Assembly: GCA_028023455.1 (NCBI GenBank)
Contig: JAQFVV010012508.1
Coordinates: 3,719,877-3,783,876 of the forward strand
Length of the DNA stretch: 64,000 bases
Origin: Epiperipatus broadwayi
Taxonomy: Eukaryota > Onychophora > Udeonychophora > Euonychophora > Peripatidae
Direction of reading: 5' to 3'
Shown piece after piece: positions 23,672-34,560 of the stretch (position 1 is the stretch's first letter; each line of letters begins with the position of its first letter). Both the position numbers and the translations under genes were made by a program. A model generated the notes under the pieces. It was not told the DNA's origin. It did not search any database and saw nothing but the letters and a program-made list of their open reading frames with translations.

Positions 23672-24455
23672 GCGGTGAATGTAATATTATTAATATAAGT
23701 GTTCGGATATTTATACAGAAAAGGTGACAATATATTTTATCTAAACACTTATTCTTGCTTAGCATGCTTTTAATATACTGCATATATTCATAGCTTATTT
23801 ATTTCTTTTTTGTTCATAGTTACTAAGTATATTTAATACCTTTATTCAATATTTAAATTCCTTTAATTTGTTGTTTCATTTTTCCAGAAATATTTAAATT
23901 TCTTTATAGTGCCCATTTCTTCAATAGGGCAATGCTAGTCTCTTTTTTATTTATGGCAAATCAATCTTTAATTATCGTCCAAGCTTTTCCAATTTTTCAT
24001 TTTCTATCCTCCCTTTTGGTATCTACAATTTCAGCACAAATATTTGTATGGTAGAGCCATGAAAAGCCCCAAACGTTGCTCTATATTTATGGACAATAAG
24101 CAACAGCAAGGCCATAAATTTGATCTGACAAAAGCTGAAATTGTATGTACTGAAAGGAGGATGAAAAAAGAAAGACTGGGGAGGGAGGCTTAAAGATCGA
24201 TTTGTCATAAATAAAAGAGATTAGCATTCCTCTATCAAAGAAGTGGGTGCTATGAAGAGGTTCAAATATTTTTGAATAAAGAAACAACAAATTTAAATGG
24301 ATTTATTGAATAAAGCTATGATGTATACTTACCAATAATGAGCTATGAATATGATATTTAATATATCGAAAGCCTGCTAAGCATGAATAAAACATATTGT
24401 TATCTTTTCTGCATAAATGCCCAAACATTTATATTACTAATATGACATTTTAAAT
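23672..24455. repeat. Long diverged foldback element (about 780 bp)
   Basis: The left half contains CTTGCTTAGCATGCTTTTAA, TATTCATAGCTTATT and TTTAATTTGTTGTTTC. The right half contains their diverged reverse complements: GAAACAACAAATTTAAA near 24279, AGCTATGAATATG and AAGCCTGCTAAGCATGAA. The centre lies near 24060. The minus-strand open frames at 24023-24290 lie in this repeat and are not genes. Confidence 0.65.
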
Positions 24456-24899
24456 ATATTAACAGAGATGCATTAATCTTACCTTCAATTTTGTTTTTTG
24501 TTTTTTTGTGACAGCAGCAGCTTTATAAAAGAAGACATCAAGTTGAAATTTAAAGCAAGTTTTTAATTTGAAATAAAAGTAGATAAGAACGTAGATAAGA
24601 ACTTTGTCTTTTAGGTCTTTTAGGTGTCTAGATTTACTAATTACTGTGCGTTATTTTGCTAACTACATAATGTTGTTAATGTTTTAAATGAAATCTATAA
24701 ATAATTTGATTTAATAATTAACCTTGTTGAGATGCAGTCGAATGTTGAGATGCAGTCTGACTCCAGTGCGCCGTTGCACTTAAGCCTATTTAAAAATAAA
24801 ATATGTCATCATAGTGACATGACTACCCAATAATTTAGATATATAAAACCGATTTTACTTCATTGTGGTTTAAAATGGGAAGCTAAGGAGTGAAAGTAA

Positions 24900-25670
24900 A
24901 TGGAGATTATAAGTCAGTTAGATTTTGCAGATAATGTAGTTGTTTTTACAAATAGTGCTTCAGAGCTGCAGGAAATGGTGCAGGAGTTATCAGATGAAAG
25001 TAGAAAAGTAGGACTAAAGATAAATGTTAAAAAGACTAAGTAATGTTCAATGGATTTTCTCAAAATATGAAAATAAAGATTTATTATGATGAATTAGAAG
25101 AAGGTAACAGCTACAAATTAATACAGATGGAAACATAATGGATTAAATTAATCATAGGATTAAACTTGGTCGGAGTGCTTTTGGTAGAAGTAACTTGATA
25201 CTAAAAGGAAATATGCCTATGTGTTTGAAAAAAAAAAGGTTTTTAATAAATGTGTTTTACCAGTTCTTATGAATCTGAGACTTCATCACTTAATAGAAGA
25301 ACAATACAGAGATTTCAGACCACTCAAAGAAGTATGGAGAGATGCATGTTGGGAGTAACAAGAAGAGATCGGAAATGCAATATATGGATAAGAGAACAAG
25401 CAGGAGTTACTGATTGAAAAAAATTAAAAGACTGGAGTTGGGTTGGACATATTGCTAGAAGAGATGATAATAAATGGACAATTGAAATCTTAAGCTGGAT
25501 TCCAAGAGATTGTAAAAGACCCAGAAAGAGACAACAAGCTAGATGGATGGACAAAATAAGAAAGTGTGCAGGGGTGATGTAGAGAAGATAAGCTAAAAGA
25601 TGGATTGAACTTGGAGATATCTCCATCCTGCAGTGGATTGATAATGGTTGATGCTGATGATGGCGACTTC
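24900..25670 (+). pseudogene. RTE-like LINE fragment (RT palm to 3' end)
   Basis: The plus strand encodes, with stops and shifts, the RT motif region D-F-A-D-N-V-V-V-F-T-N-S-A-S-E-L (F-A-D-N replaces the catalytic Y-A-D-D) and then V-G-L-K-I-N-V-K-K-T-K. Later pieces (T-T-Q-R-S-M-E-R-C-M-L-G-V-T, and G-W-I-leading H-I-A-R-R-D-D) correspond to the 3' ORF end at 17925-18400. It ends near ATGCTGATGATGG at about 25660. D-to-N at the catalytic site and the frame breaks show it is inactive. Confidence 0.85.
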
Positions 25671-25826
25671 AATATTTATTGTATAGACATCAGATTTGAA
25701 TTTCATATTGTTGTAAGACAAGTTCATTGCAAAATATCATTTAATAAGTATGCTTTCTAATATTATGAAAATATAATATCAATATCACAAAACTAAATAT
25801 TAATTATTAATTTCTTCAACTTGTAG

Positions 25827-25936
25827 GATATGATAATACTGAGAATAATATTATAAGAGCACACCTTATTAGACGGGTTGCTGACATTCAGCAAAATCTC
25901 CAGTGTCCTCTTGCTCTTAATAACTTGAAGGAATAG
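25827..25936 (+). CDS. Candidate terminal exon of an unrecognised host gene
   Basis: The acceptor TTCTTCAACTTGTAG at 25812-25826 is followed by 110 nt: two bases completing a split codon, 35 codons, then TAG at 25934-25936. The frame reads Y-D-N-T-E-N-N-I-I-R-A-H-L-I-R-R-V, then A-D-I-Q-Q-N-L-Q-C-P-L-A-L, then N-N-L-K-E-stop. G/C content, varied residues and an amphipathic middle look like real coding. The leading phase fits the exon ending at 21071. A polyadenylation-like ATTAAA lies at 25947-25952, 11 bases past the stop. I recognise no domain. A transposon-derived C terminus cannot be ruled out. Confidence 0.45.
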
Positions 25937-25989
25937 TATCAGATTTATTAAAATAGTGTTTTGTAGTCAACTAAACATGATTTTCATGG

Positions 25990-26510
25990 GAGACAAATTA
26001 TAAAGATTATCTTAAACACTGTAATGAGGTGTGATGTTAATTGTTTTTAATGAAAGGTTCCGGCAGCAGCTAGAATACTGTGATGTTCAAGTCTTTCGGA
26101 AAGAAAAGTTAAACTGCACATAAAATTAAATAATAGCATCACAAACTGTCACATAGATTAAAGAATAGTTACATATATGTGGGGCTCTTTTTGTGGTTTA
26201 TCTTTAGCTTTTTATTCTTTTTTTTTGGTCTGGAATTAGAATGGCCTATTTGAACACGAATTGCTAGTAATGATATATAATGAAGAGACACGTTAAAACT
26301 CAAGTTTTCATCAAAATTAATATATAAGCATTATGTAAATACTTATATCTAATCATATAACTATTTCAAGTTTAGAAAAATCATAAAATGAAGAGAGAAA
26401 AAAGTTGTGACGAATTTACAAACCAATTACTGAAATATTTATCACATTCTTTTTCATAATAAAAACATATTGTGAAGGTGTTTTAATCTACATAATTTTT
26501 TTTCCTTAAA
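25990..26510. other. Mostly non-coding, one short G/C-richer stretch
   Basis: At 26054-26119 a frame reads R-F-R-Q-Q-L-E-Y-C-D-V-Q-V-F-R-K-E-K before a stop. It could be part of a 3' UTR, an alternative exon or a relic; the AATGAAAG acceptor-like site is weak. Nothing else is supported. Confidence 0.3.
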
Positions 26511-26513
26511 GAT

Positions 26514-26689
26514 TTAAACACGTAGCCGTCCATTTTTTTGTTTTCCTACCACATTCTCCCAATGAAAGCAATTAATATTCTTTAGAATGTCACCCGGACA
26601 ATCTTTGTACTGTAAATTGACTTGACCTCTCTCTCTGCCTTCTAAATCATGATTCAGTTCACCGTAAAATAATTTTTTTGGAGTAAATT
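26514..26689 (-). pseudogene. LINE ORF2 C-terminal fragment
   Basis: On the minus strand a frame of about 58 codons reads P-K-K-L-F-Y-G-E-L-N-H, then V-N-L-Q-Y-K-D-C-P-G-D-I-L-K-N-I-N, ending in TAA at 26514-26516. The pattern K-x-x-F-Y-G-E-L, x-x-R-x-K-D and L-K-x-x-x-I is a known C-terminal signature of non-LTR retrotransposon polyproteins. It is a 5'-truncated relic and probably unrelated in orientation to the LINE ending at 25670. Confidence 0.65.
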
Positions 26690-26959
26690 ATTTCTTTACT
26701 TTCATTTTATCGTCACTTCAGAAATTCAAGAGCATATTAATTGGTTTTTCGATCATATATTTTCAGAATCGTACAGAGCATTCTTGGATTAAATTTATTT
26801 ATTTGCTTTTATATTAGAGTAATAAGCGGTTCACCCATTCCCCACCCCCACTTCCATATAATAAATACGAAAAAGTAATAGATTTAGTTTAAATAGTTAT
26901 ATCAGTATGACGAAATATCCTTTTTTTTTTTTATTTATAAAATGCAGCAAAAGTATATA

Positions 26960-27168
26960 AATATTTGAAATACCGGCACTCTTCATATACCTGGAGCCTA
27001 ATTGTAAATATAGGGGATTTGAACTAAGACTTTCTGAGTTCAAATCCCCTATATTTACAATATTTGAAATACCGGCACTCTTCATATACCTGGAGCCTAA
27101 TTGTAAATATAGGGGATTTGAACTCAGTCTAAGTCTGAGTTCAAATCCCCTATATTTACAAAAGCATA
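26960..27168. repeat. Duplicated palindrome containing a B-box-like end
   Basis: TATTTGAAATACCGGCACTC, CATATACCTGGAGCCTAATTG and GGGGATTTGAACT(A/C)AG occur twice (about 26964 and 27059), each followed by the inverse GAGTTCAAATCCCC. The GGATTTGAACTCAGACTTT motif is the end that carries the polymerase III B box in R1 elements, so these are probably tiny R1-derived palindromes. Confidence 0.7.
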
Positions 27169-27189
27169 TACATAATTATTGTTTTATTT

Positions 27190-28395
27190 TTGTTTTTTAA
27201 ATTTTAGTTCTATATATATATTTTAGAATTTCGATTTAGATAAGTATTTGGGATAATTTTGACTATTCCTAATTCAATTTTTGCCTTGTTCTTTTTTGAT
27301 ATTGAATTAAAGAAGCACTATTATATATAATACAGCATTTAAATAGATTTATTATACATGAATTTTTTATTGTTTTTTTTTTTTTTTATCCCACTCAATT
27401 TATTATTTAGCATTCTGTTGTTTTTATTATTATTATTTTTTTTACTTCTCAATTTGCAGCGCTGCAACTTGCCCTCTTAAATTATAGTAGCTGTTTTTCC
27501 AAATTGAACATTAATCTAACTATCATCTTTGGCTTAAGTAAATCTGCATCCCCGTCATTTACGAAATAAATGAGAGCAGCTTCTGGTAGAGAAATGTTGT
27601 TTAGACGGAGCTAAGATCAAACTGACAGATTTGGTTGATCATCTGACTGAACTGTTAAAGCCTATTTAAAATGCTAAAGGCATCCACGTAGCAATAGATC
27701 AACTTCATGGTCTTTTCTCTTTTTTTTTATGATCGTTTTATCTCCAGCTAAAAGTGAATAGTTTTTTTTGTATGGTTGTGTGTGTATGTGTTTTGTTTTG
27801 TTTTTAAGTAGGGGAAAAACAGTTTCAAGTTACGATTTTGGTAATTTCTTAAAATGTAGTTTTTAAATACAGTATATTTATAAAAAATTAATTTTTAAAA
27901 TTTTTTGGGAAGGATATACGTATAACATTCATTTTTTTAAGGAATGGAATACATTTTTAAAAGAAAATTCATTTGCTATATATATATTAAGATAACATAG
28001 TGTATAGAATTATGAAAATTATGATAGTTTATTACTGATTACATTATAGTTGAACATTTAAAATGGATAAATGAGGATATCCCAGCCCTGCCAAGCAATA
28101 AATATTATGCAATGGAATTCGAATGGCTTATGAGCCTCCCAATAAGTGAATATCTTATGTAGTATTGCTGTTGCAAAATTTGAGAACTTAATTAAACAAA
28201 AACATTTACAATCCATAATGTTCAAGGCTAAATGGCTTTAGTTTCAATAACAATTTATTATTTCTAATGTATACAGTGATGTGTAACCATACAATTGAGG
28301 TTTACATTGTTGTTCTTACTATCTTGTTATTTCCATTTCAGTTCTGATGAGTCTATGTTGTGGTGTGAACATTAGGCTAAATGGCTTTGTAAATA
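27190..28395. other. AT-rich sequence, no supported gene
   Basis: A short plus-strand stretch near 27620-27710 (K-L-T-D-L-V-D-H-L-T-E-L-L-K-P) looks faintly coding but has a stop and no neighbours. The words GGCTAAATGGCTTT occur in direct repeat near 28226 and 28377. Confidence 0.35.
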
Positions 28396-28400
28396 ATTAT

Positions 28401-28548
28401 TAAAAACCTGTCAACACTTAGACAATCCCAATATCAATAACAATCAACAATCTCAAACTGTTGTCAAGGCAACCTTTGCTTTGACAACAGTTTGAAATTG
28501 TTGATTGTTATTGATATTGGGATTGTCTAAATGTTAACTGGTTTTTAA
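28401..28548. repeat. Complete hairpin MITE, family M1
   Basis: The arms TTAGACAATCCCAATATCAA to AACTGTTGTCAAGGCAA and their reverse complement are almost perfect, with a loop of a few bases. The family recurs as part copies at 17095-17215, 40391-40490 and, weakly, 53880-53910. Confidence 0.9.
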
Positions 28549-28565
28549 TTATTTTAATATATAAG

Positions 28566-28790
28566 GCATATGCAAATGATGTTTTAATTTGTGTACTTGA
28601 GAGTCAAATAATTGAAATTCATCAAGAGCTGGCACAAATGTCACAATTAAATTGGACTATTGAACAAGAAGACACACTGAAAGATATGATTTTTTTTTAT
28701 CTACAGGTACAAAGAGATAACAGCCATCTCAATCATGAAATGATAATTAAATCCTTACAGATTAGAGGTACGATTCACCTTAATCGCTGA
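28566..28790 (+). pseudogene. Open stretch, possible reverse-transcriptase relic
   Basis: Seventy-four codons are open before TGA at 28788, starting A-Y-A-N-D-V-L-I-C-V-L-E-S, followed by E-L-A-Q-M-S-Q-L-N. A-Y-A-N-D-V resembles a retroelement RT Y-A-D-D box with a catalytic D changed to N, and the E-L spacing after it fits. The remainder (L-Q-V-Q-R-D-N-S-H-L-N-H-E-M) is not recognised. It lies directly before a gag-like relic. Confidence 0.4.
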
Positions 28791-28859
28791 TCCCTGTTGC
28801 ACATAAATTGTCATGTTTTAAGGGCTTTATAGAAACAAACATGCAGTTCTTTATGAGGC

Positions 28860-29157
28860 AGGTGGCTCATCTGAGATCCCTGAATCTCAGATTATAAGAA
28901 TCATTCAGCAAAACATGCCACCTTATGTTCAACAAATGATGATCGGGAGTCGCATACATAGCATTGAAGAAATGGCTGAATTTCTGACCACTATAGATTA
29001 TACGCCTCTTCACAAGGAACTACCTGATAAATTACAAAGAGTAGAACAACCCAGATTCCAGACCATCCAGATGGAAAGTAACCAGGCATCCAGATGTACC
29101 AGGTCCAGGTCAGGCAATCAAAAGCAGTGGAGTGCCAGCAACTTAGATCCCATCTAA
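28860..29157 (+). pseudogene. Retroelement gag-like fragment
   Basis: A frame running to TAA at 29155 reads S-E-I-P-E-S-Q-I-I-R-I-I-Q-Q-N, then M-P-P-Y-V-Q-Q-M-M-I-G, then S-I-E-E-M-A-E-F-L-T-T-I-D, then a basic, Q/R-rich tail. The layout (a-helical E-x-x-I-I-R, P-x-Y, then S-x-E-E-x-A-E) is that of the C-terminal part of LTR-retrotransposon gag capsid-like regions. No zinc knuckle, protease or integrase follows. A GCAGGGGAAAG polypurine stretch is at 29171. A domesticated gene is possible but nothing shows it. Confidence 0.4.
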
Positions 29158-29401
29158 ATTAGAGTTCATGCAGGGGAAAGTCTGTCTAAATATTATTTAG
29201 AGTAGAATGTTATGTTTAGTTTAACACAGGTAGAATAGTGTATAAATCTGTACATATATAATCAGGAGTTTCAGTTTTATTTGTGCATTGTTTGGTACCG
29301 TTTAGTAGAGAGGAATTGAGCACTGGATTTAATGGGCAAGAATGAGGAAATAGGATAAATATCCCGTATATATATATCTTAAAAAATTTTTTTTAAAACA
29401 G

Positions 29402-29419
29402 TGATTGCTCACCAAATCG
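29402..29419 (+). other. 18-nt microexon-like segment or LTR/PBS junction
   Basis: A T-rich tract ending TTTTAAAACAG is followed by 18 nt and the consensus donor GTAAGT. The length is a multiple of three. Because a gag-like relic lies just upstream, the ACA end plus following bases could instead be an LTR end and a primer-binding region. No frame test is possible. Confidence 0.15.
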
Positions 29420-29424
29420 GTAAG

Positions 29425-30235
29425 TAATTTCATTTTTTGTTGTTGTTTTTGTTTTTATTTCTTCATGACTTCCATGATATGAAATGGTATTCTTTATTAA
29501 TCATATCGTTTCACCTATGTTCTATAGTAGTATATTTTTTTCTATTTTAAACCCCTAAGTTGGTGTATATTAATTAAAAGAGCTTAATAAAAAGGTATAA
29601 TATTACATACATGCTTGTATGTGCATATATTTTATAATGGCGTGCTTCCATGATTAACCAAAATAACTTAATAAAAGATATAGTAATGTATGTGCATATG
29701 TCTTATAAATGCATAATGCAAATAATGTTAAATAATTTCTATAAATAAGGCAAACATAATTCTAAAGTTTAAGGTAATAAAGTTAAACATTACTTGGTAT
29801 GCGAATTTCCACACATACTTATATATGAAAGGAGCTTGCAAAGTTATAGATTTCAAACTTTGTTATTTTTTTATTTTTATTTTATTTAGTTCTCAAAGGT
29901 GATAAAGCTCTTACACTAATTAGCTCTCTTTGCGTAAAAATTATAGTTTCTAAGTTGACAGACTCACATATATAATAGAATGTTTACCAGGTTAAAATCT
30001 GTTTTTGTAAAATAATTTTATTTCTTGGAAATTAGCTGACCACACCTGGATTTTAAAATTAGTAAAAATAAGAGTAGACTTAAAAGATAATAAATTTATT
30101 TTTATAACAGAGAGAAAAGCTAGATAACTGATACTATTTTTCTCATTTACCGAGGTAAGAGTTTTGTTTGTAAAACTTATAGCACATATGTAAAATAAAT
30201 ATTAAAAATTTTGTCTCAACTTGTAAACAAATTGG
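29425..30235. other. AT-rich non-coding sequence
   Basis: No supported gene or repeat. Confidence 0.5.
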
Positions 30236-30243
30236 ACGTTTGC

Positions 30244-30560
30244 AGAGGGGGAGTGTGTTCTTATAAAAACTCATGATTGGAAGTAAATTAGGTCAGACAC
30301 TAGATAATTTTAACTTGTAATGCTGTTGTGAGCTATGCTCACCCATAAAATGAAGAGCCAAGACTAGAACGGCGACTCATTGCTATCTGCCCTATGAGTC
30401 ATCAATGATGGGAGAAGTCCGAACTAGCAGCCTGCCTGGAAAGTAAAGATGAACAGACCAGCCAAGAAGAGATGTGTCGAATGCCCTGAAAAAAAAGATG
30501 CCTTAGCAGAGAAGATGGATAAAATAATCTGCAGAGCTTTGTAATAAACTCTCATTATAA
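30244..30560 (+). repeat. Possible LTR (solo or 3') of an LTR retrotransposon
   Basis: A polypurine run, GCAGAGGGGGAG, is directly followed by TGTGTTC, the usual junction between polypurine tract and LTR start. Inside are a TATA-like CTTATAAAA (30260), a G/C-richer stretch (30340-30530) and an AATAAA at 30542. No second LTR or clear 3' edge was found, so the end is uncertain. Confidence 0.35.
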
Positions 30561-30564
30561 TATT

Positions 30565-31100
30565 TCTTAAATAATTCTAAGCTATCTATGTATAAATATG
30601 CACAAACTTATTATTTAAACTTTCCCAAAGGAATAAATTCTATCATTAAGCTAAATTGTATCTAATTTCCTAAAATAATGTAAGAATAACTACTTTGTAA
30701 AACCTGCATAATTCTTTTAAAATAAAAGAACTTAATAATGTAACTCTTGTTATATTAGCTGAGTAAAAGTAGATTTGCTCATACTAATAAAATATTTAGT
30801 TAACTAGCGCAAGAGCGGTATTCTAAAGCATATTTAAATTAAATACATAAGTCCTCATTATGCTTTATTCCTTCCTAGAATTTATAGTATGAACTATAAA
30901 GATTAATTATAAGCTAGATCATTTAATTAATCCTGTTCTTTGGCATATTTGAGTATGCTAACTTATGAACTGGTATACAATGGTTTAGTGGAAAGAAGCT
31001 ATAGATTTGGCACATTTTAGATTTAATAATGATCGATGATCATTAGCATGGGAATGTGTTTCTTGTAAAGCATGCACACATGCATATGCATCTTGCTATA
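30565..31100. other. AT-rich non-coding sequence
   Basis: No supported gene. Confidence 0.45.
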
Positions 31101-31104
31101 TATG

Positions 31105-31330
31105 TATATGTATTTGTTTATGGGGATTTGGTATAAGGCCATTCCATATTCGTTTTCTGATCACATTCCTTAGAACTGGAACATGAGGATCCAGATTGTT
31201 CATGTTTCAAGCTAAGCAGACCTCCAGAATGAAATGTTCTCTTCTCATAGCAAGTCGTACAGTCCATGGGAACCGATCATTGAGTTGATAGATCCCACGA
31301 GGAAACACATTTTCAAGATACCATTTTATT
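31105..31330 (-). pseudogene. Coding-like relic, unrecognised
   Basis: The minus strand reads W-Y-L-E-N-V-F-P-R-G-I-Y-Q-L-N, then R-F-P-W-T-V-R-L-A-M-R-R-E-H-F, then one TGA, then L-D-P-H-V-P-V-L-R-N-V-I and W-N-G-L-I-P-N. About 70 codons are interrupted by a single stop, with balanced residues unlike the AT-rich background. I do not recognise the family. Its closeness to PLE and LTR relics makes a mobile-element origin likely. Confidence 0.3.
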
Positions 31331-31334
31331 TTGG

Positions 31335-32245
31335 TTAATATAGTGCCATAGTATCAGAAACTTCACTATAACAGATCCCAGTTCATTCCACCATTAATAT
31401 TAATAAATTCAACTTTGATTTGATTGCATGATCTAGTTGTGTAATAATAATCTGTATAGAGCTAATTTAGGCTAATTTTGAGGTACCTAGAGTGATTAAT
31501 ATTGTCTCTCTTGCAAGTTAACTGTTTGCAAACCTTATAGGCATCTCATAGCATGAATTAGGTATAATTAAAACCATAGATTATAGTTGTTAACAGAATA
31601 AATTCTGATTTAATTGTCCAGTGCATAAGATGAATTTCTGTAACTCACTTACTCATCTAATTGTAACACCTGTGGTGAATTTTAATGCACAGAGGGATAG
31701 TTGTCTTAATAAATGATTTGTTTATTAAAATATATAAAATATAATATTGTTTAACGTATTTTTTCATAGTTCATTTCAATCCGTTCGAATCACATTAATT
31801 TTAGTTTATTTAAGTGAATTATATAACTATGCATTATTATTAAATATCTCGTAGGGCATAGAGGTGTATGTTTAGTTATGTAACTGGCTATAGAGTCATT
31901 TCTTTCCTGAGTCTCATGTTTTACCGTTTGCTACTGCCAGCATGTGAATTAAGAAACTCGAGTGTAGCCTCATATATGTCATTCATAGGGTAGTAAGTCA
32001 TGGAGTGTTGGTGGAGGAGCTGAGGGGCGATCTGATTCGAGGTCTCAACCCCTCATCTAGATTAGCTTTCAGGAATTTGCCAAGGCTCTGGATTTTGTTG
32101 CTTGAGTGTACAAATATGACCATTACAATAGCTATTATCCAAACCGTCAAAAAATTTTAAATTAGACATCCATCTATTCAAGCTAATAATGAACCCTGGA
32201 TATCAGTTCCATGTATACCTGGGGCTACCCATCTGATTAATAAAA
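31335..32245. other. Non-coding sequence, nothing supported
   Basis: No gene, repeat or RNA could be supported. Confidence 0.45.
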
Positions 32246-32249
32246 TCTG

Positions 32250-32625
32250 CTCTGTTAAATCTCCAAGTTGTCCTTCACACCTCTCCTGTATTGAATTGTC
32301 TGATTAACAATGCTAAAGGCAAACTGCCATCTGAACTCGAATTCCAAGTGGTATACAAAATTAGATGCAGCAATGCGGACTGCCTTGCAGTTTATTATGG
32401 TAAATCGCATGCCAATTTTGCACAATACACATAACCTAAATAATCGAGCCATAGTGTACTCTGAAGCAAAATATATTTTCTTTGAGCATGAATTCATACT
32501 CAGCTACAGCTTCAAGTCTACATCTGCTCTGAACATAATGATGCTAAATGTAAAATGAATGAAGTTTGGCATATTGCCAAAGGTAGACATGCTATTAACA
32601 AAAAGGAATACTGTACCTCCACCCC
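32250..32625 (+). pseudogene. Penelope-like element GIY-YIG endonuclease fragment
   Basis: The first frame reads L-N-L-Q-V-V-L-H-T-S-P-V, then Q-V-V-Y-K-I-R-C-S-N-A-D-C, then A-V-Y-Y-G-K-S-H-A-N-F-A, with TAA at 32432. V-Y-K-I and Y-Y-G match the GIY and YIG strands of the PLE endonuclease, and the two Cys before Y-Y-G are the PLE-type Cys pair. After frameshifts, E-V-W-H-I-A-K-G-R-H-A-I-N-K-K (about 32560-32610) matches the domain's C-terminal E-x-x-x-I and I-N part. The short open frames on both strands at 32255-32558 are shadows of this relic. Confidence 0.7.
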
Positions 32626-32629
32626 CTTT

Positions 32630-33865
32630 CAAAAAAGTGGCTCATCTGAATGAACTTATTTATAATTGAAATATTATGCAAATTCTTTATTTGGTTATTC
32701 TCTTATAAAGTTCTCAAGTCTCTCTTACAATTAGTGCTATATTTATGACTACATAGTAGTCAAAGGCATGCTAAGCGTACCATGCTATTATGATTAAATA
32801 AGCTTTTTTCTGGATAATTTGTGCATATCTATTTTATGAATTACATTTTCTGAGAAAAAGTTTATCAAAGTTGTTGAAAAAATAAAATCGTATGGCACAG
32901 ACTTGATTACTGCAAGGAAAGTGTTTTCTTTCTAAAGATTCCAAGTCCATAATTTATCATAAACCTTTATTCCTAGGATAGAAAAAGTCTTTTTTTCAAT
33001 ATTTCAATTCCATACCAGTGAGTATCGGTTTTCAAAACTCAGTAAGCAAGAGATCCAAGCAAACTTCTTATGGCTTAACCAGAAATATCATAAATCATTT
33101 GTTAAATTGTACAATGATTTGTTATATTATTCTCTAGATAAATTGAAGTGATAAAAAAAAATTGGATGATAGAAATATTATTCAATAATGACAATAAATA
33201 TAAGTACTATATTTTAATATTGTATTGGCTACATGTACATGCTTCTATGATAATATTTCCCCCCTCTGTTTTGCTGTAAATCAGTGCGCTGTCTATGTAA
33301 CATATCATGATATTATCTATTAGTAGTCTTTATACATTTTTTAAGCCTCTTTGAAAATAAAAGAAAAATTATTTTTACTTTTTGGGACATCCTGAATATG
33401 TTTAACCTTGTGTACAGATGAATAAAATGCAAAATCTTTCTTATTGCTTTACTAAGGAGGTCTAATGAAGCTAGAATTCAAATTAGCTGCAGTATATTAC
33501 CTGACTTCCTTAAGTCTTCAAAGCATCTCCTCCATCTTTGGAAAAAATAGTTGATAAGCTTCGTGATATTAATTTGTATAAACTCTAAACCCATTCCTAT
33601 TTCTCGAAATTGTTTCAGAATGTTACCTACAGTGCAATTTGGATTTTAAAAAATGTGATTTGCTCTGAAGTTTAACTCAATGTGGTTCTTTTTTTTTTCC
33701 TTCCTCAGTTACTCTACTCATCTTTGAAAGTTTGACTGGAATTAGATCTACAATCGTTATTGCTCTTTTCACATTCTGCTTTTTTTTAACGAGAGTTAAA
33801 CCATATATTGTCTCCAGTTTTTATCATTATAAATGCTAAAAATATTTAATTATATCAATTTCTTT
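32630..33865. other. AT-rich non-coding sequence
   Basis: No gene, RNA or repeat family recognised. Confidence 0.5.
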
Positions 33866-33976
33866 TAGTATCATTCTTATTTGCGGGATTCGAACTCAGA
33901 CTTTCACACGACCCACTACTCTCAGTGCCATCTCATATTGCTTACCCACCTGATCGCACACATGTTGAAAAGATAA

Positions 33977-34035
33977 ATAATCACCAATATACATATTTCA
34001 TGGTAAACCAGCAATCATCAGTTGGTCTAGATTAC
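33977..34035 (-). ncRNA. R1 type I hammerhead ribozyme
   Basis: On the minus strand: GTAATC, TAG bulge, ACCAA, CTGATGA, stem-loop, GAAA, TTGGTGATTAT. Core bases and both parts of helix I are intact. Helix II has one C-C mismatch (TGCT opposite ACCA), so activity may be reduced. Confidence 0.65.
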
Positions 34036-34560
34036 TATCCTTACACACACATATATAATCAGTGTTCAGCTTTATATTAAGATAGCCAATCTTCATACTT
34101 TAATGGACATGCTTCAAACTATTCAAACTCATGACTCTTCAGCCTTCCACTTCATTGAAAATCTGATGGTGGAATGTTCAAAGCTCTTGTTAGTGCCAAG
34201 GTTGTCAGTGGGTTGTGTGAAAGTCTGAGTTCGAATCCCGCATATATTACATATATAAATGCAAGTTTAAGCCTGTACAATGTATTAATTTATAAAAATA
34301 GTGTGTAAAGGGTCTTCCCATCCCTCACATATGTATGTATAAATGGATTATTCTCCTGAACATGAGGGGTCAGAATGACTATGTCAACATGGGTAGGATG
34401 ACAACCTTGGCACAACAAGGGATTTGAACGTTCCACCATCAGATTTTCAATGAAGTGGAAGGCTGAAGAATTGTGAGTTTGAAGCCTGTCCATTAAAGTA
34501 TGAAGATTGCCTATCTTCATATAAAGCTAAGCACTGATTATATATGTGTGTGTGAGGATA

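Noticed and set aside
24480-24665. 60-codon minus-strand open stretch ending at AAG|GTAAGA
   Set aside because: Good donor, but the peptide is a low-complexity hydrophobic and Lys-rich string, there is no acceptor, and it lies in AT-rich background.
28345-28380. CTGATGAGTC...GTGAAC as a further hammerhead
   Set aside because: The GAAA box is missing and no helix I partner was found.
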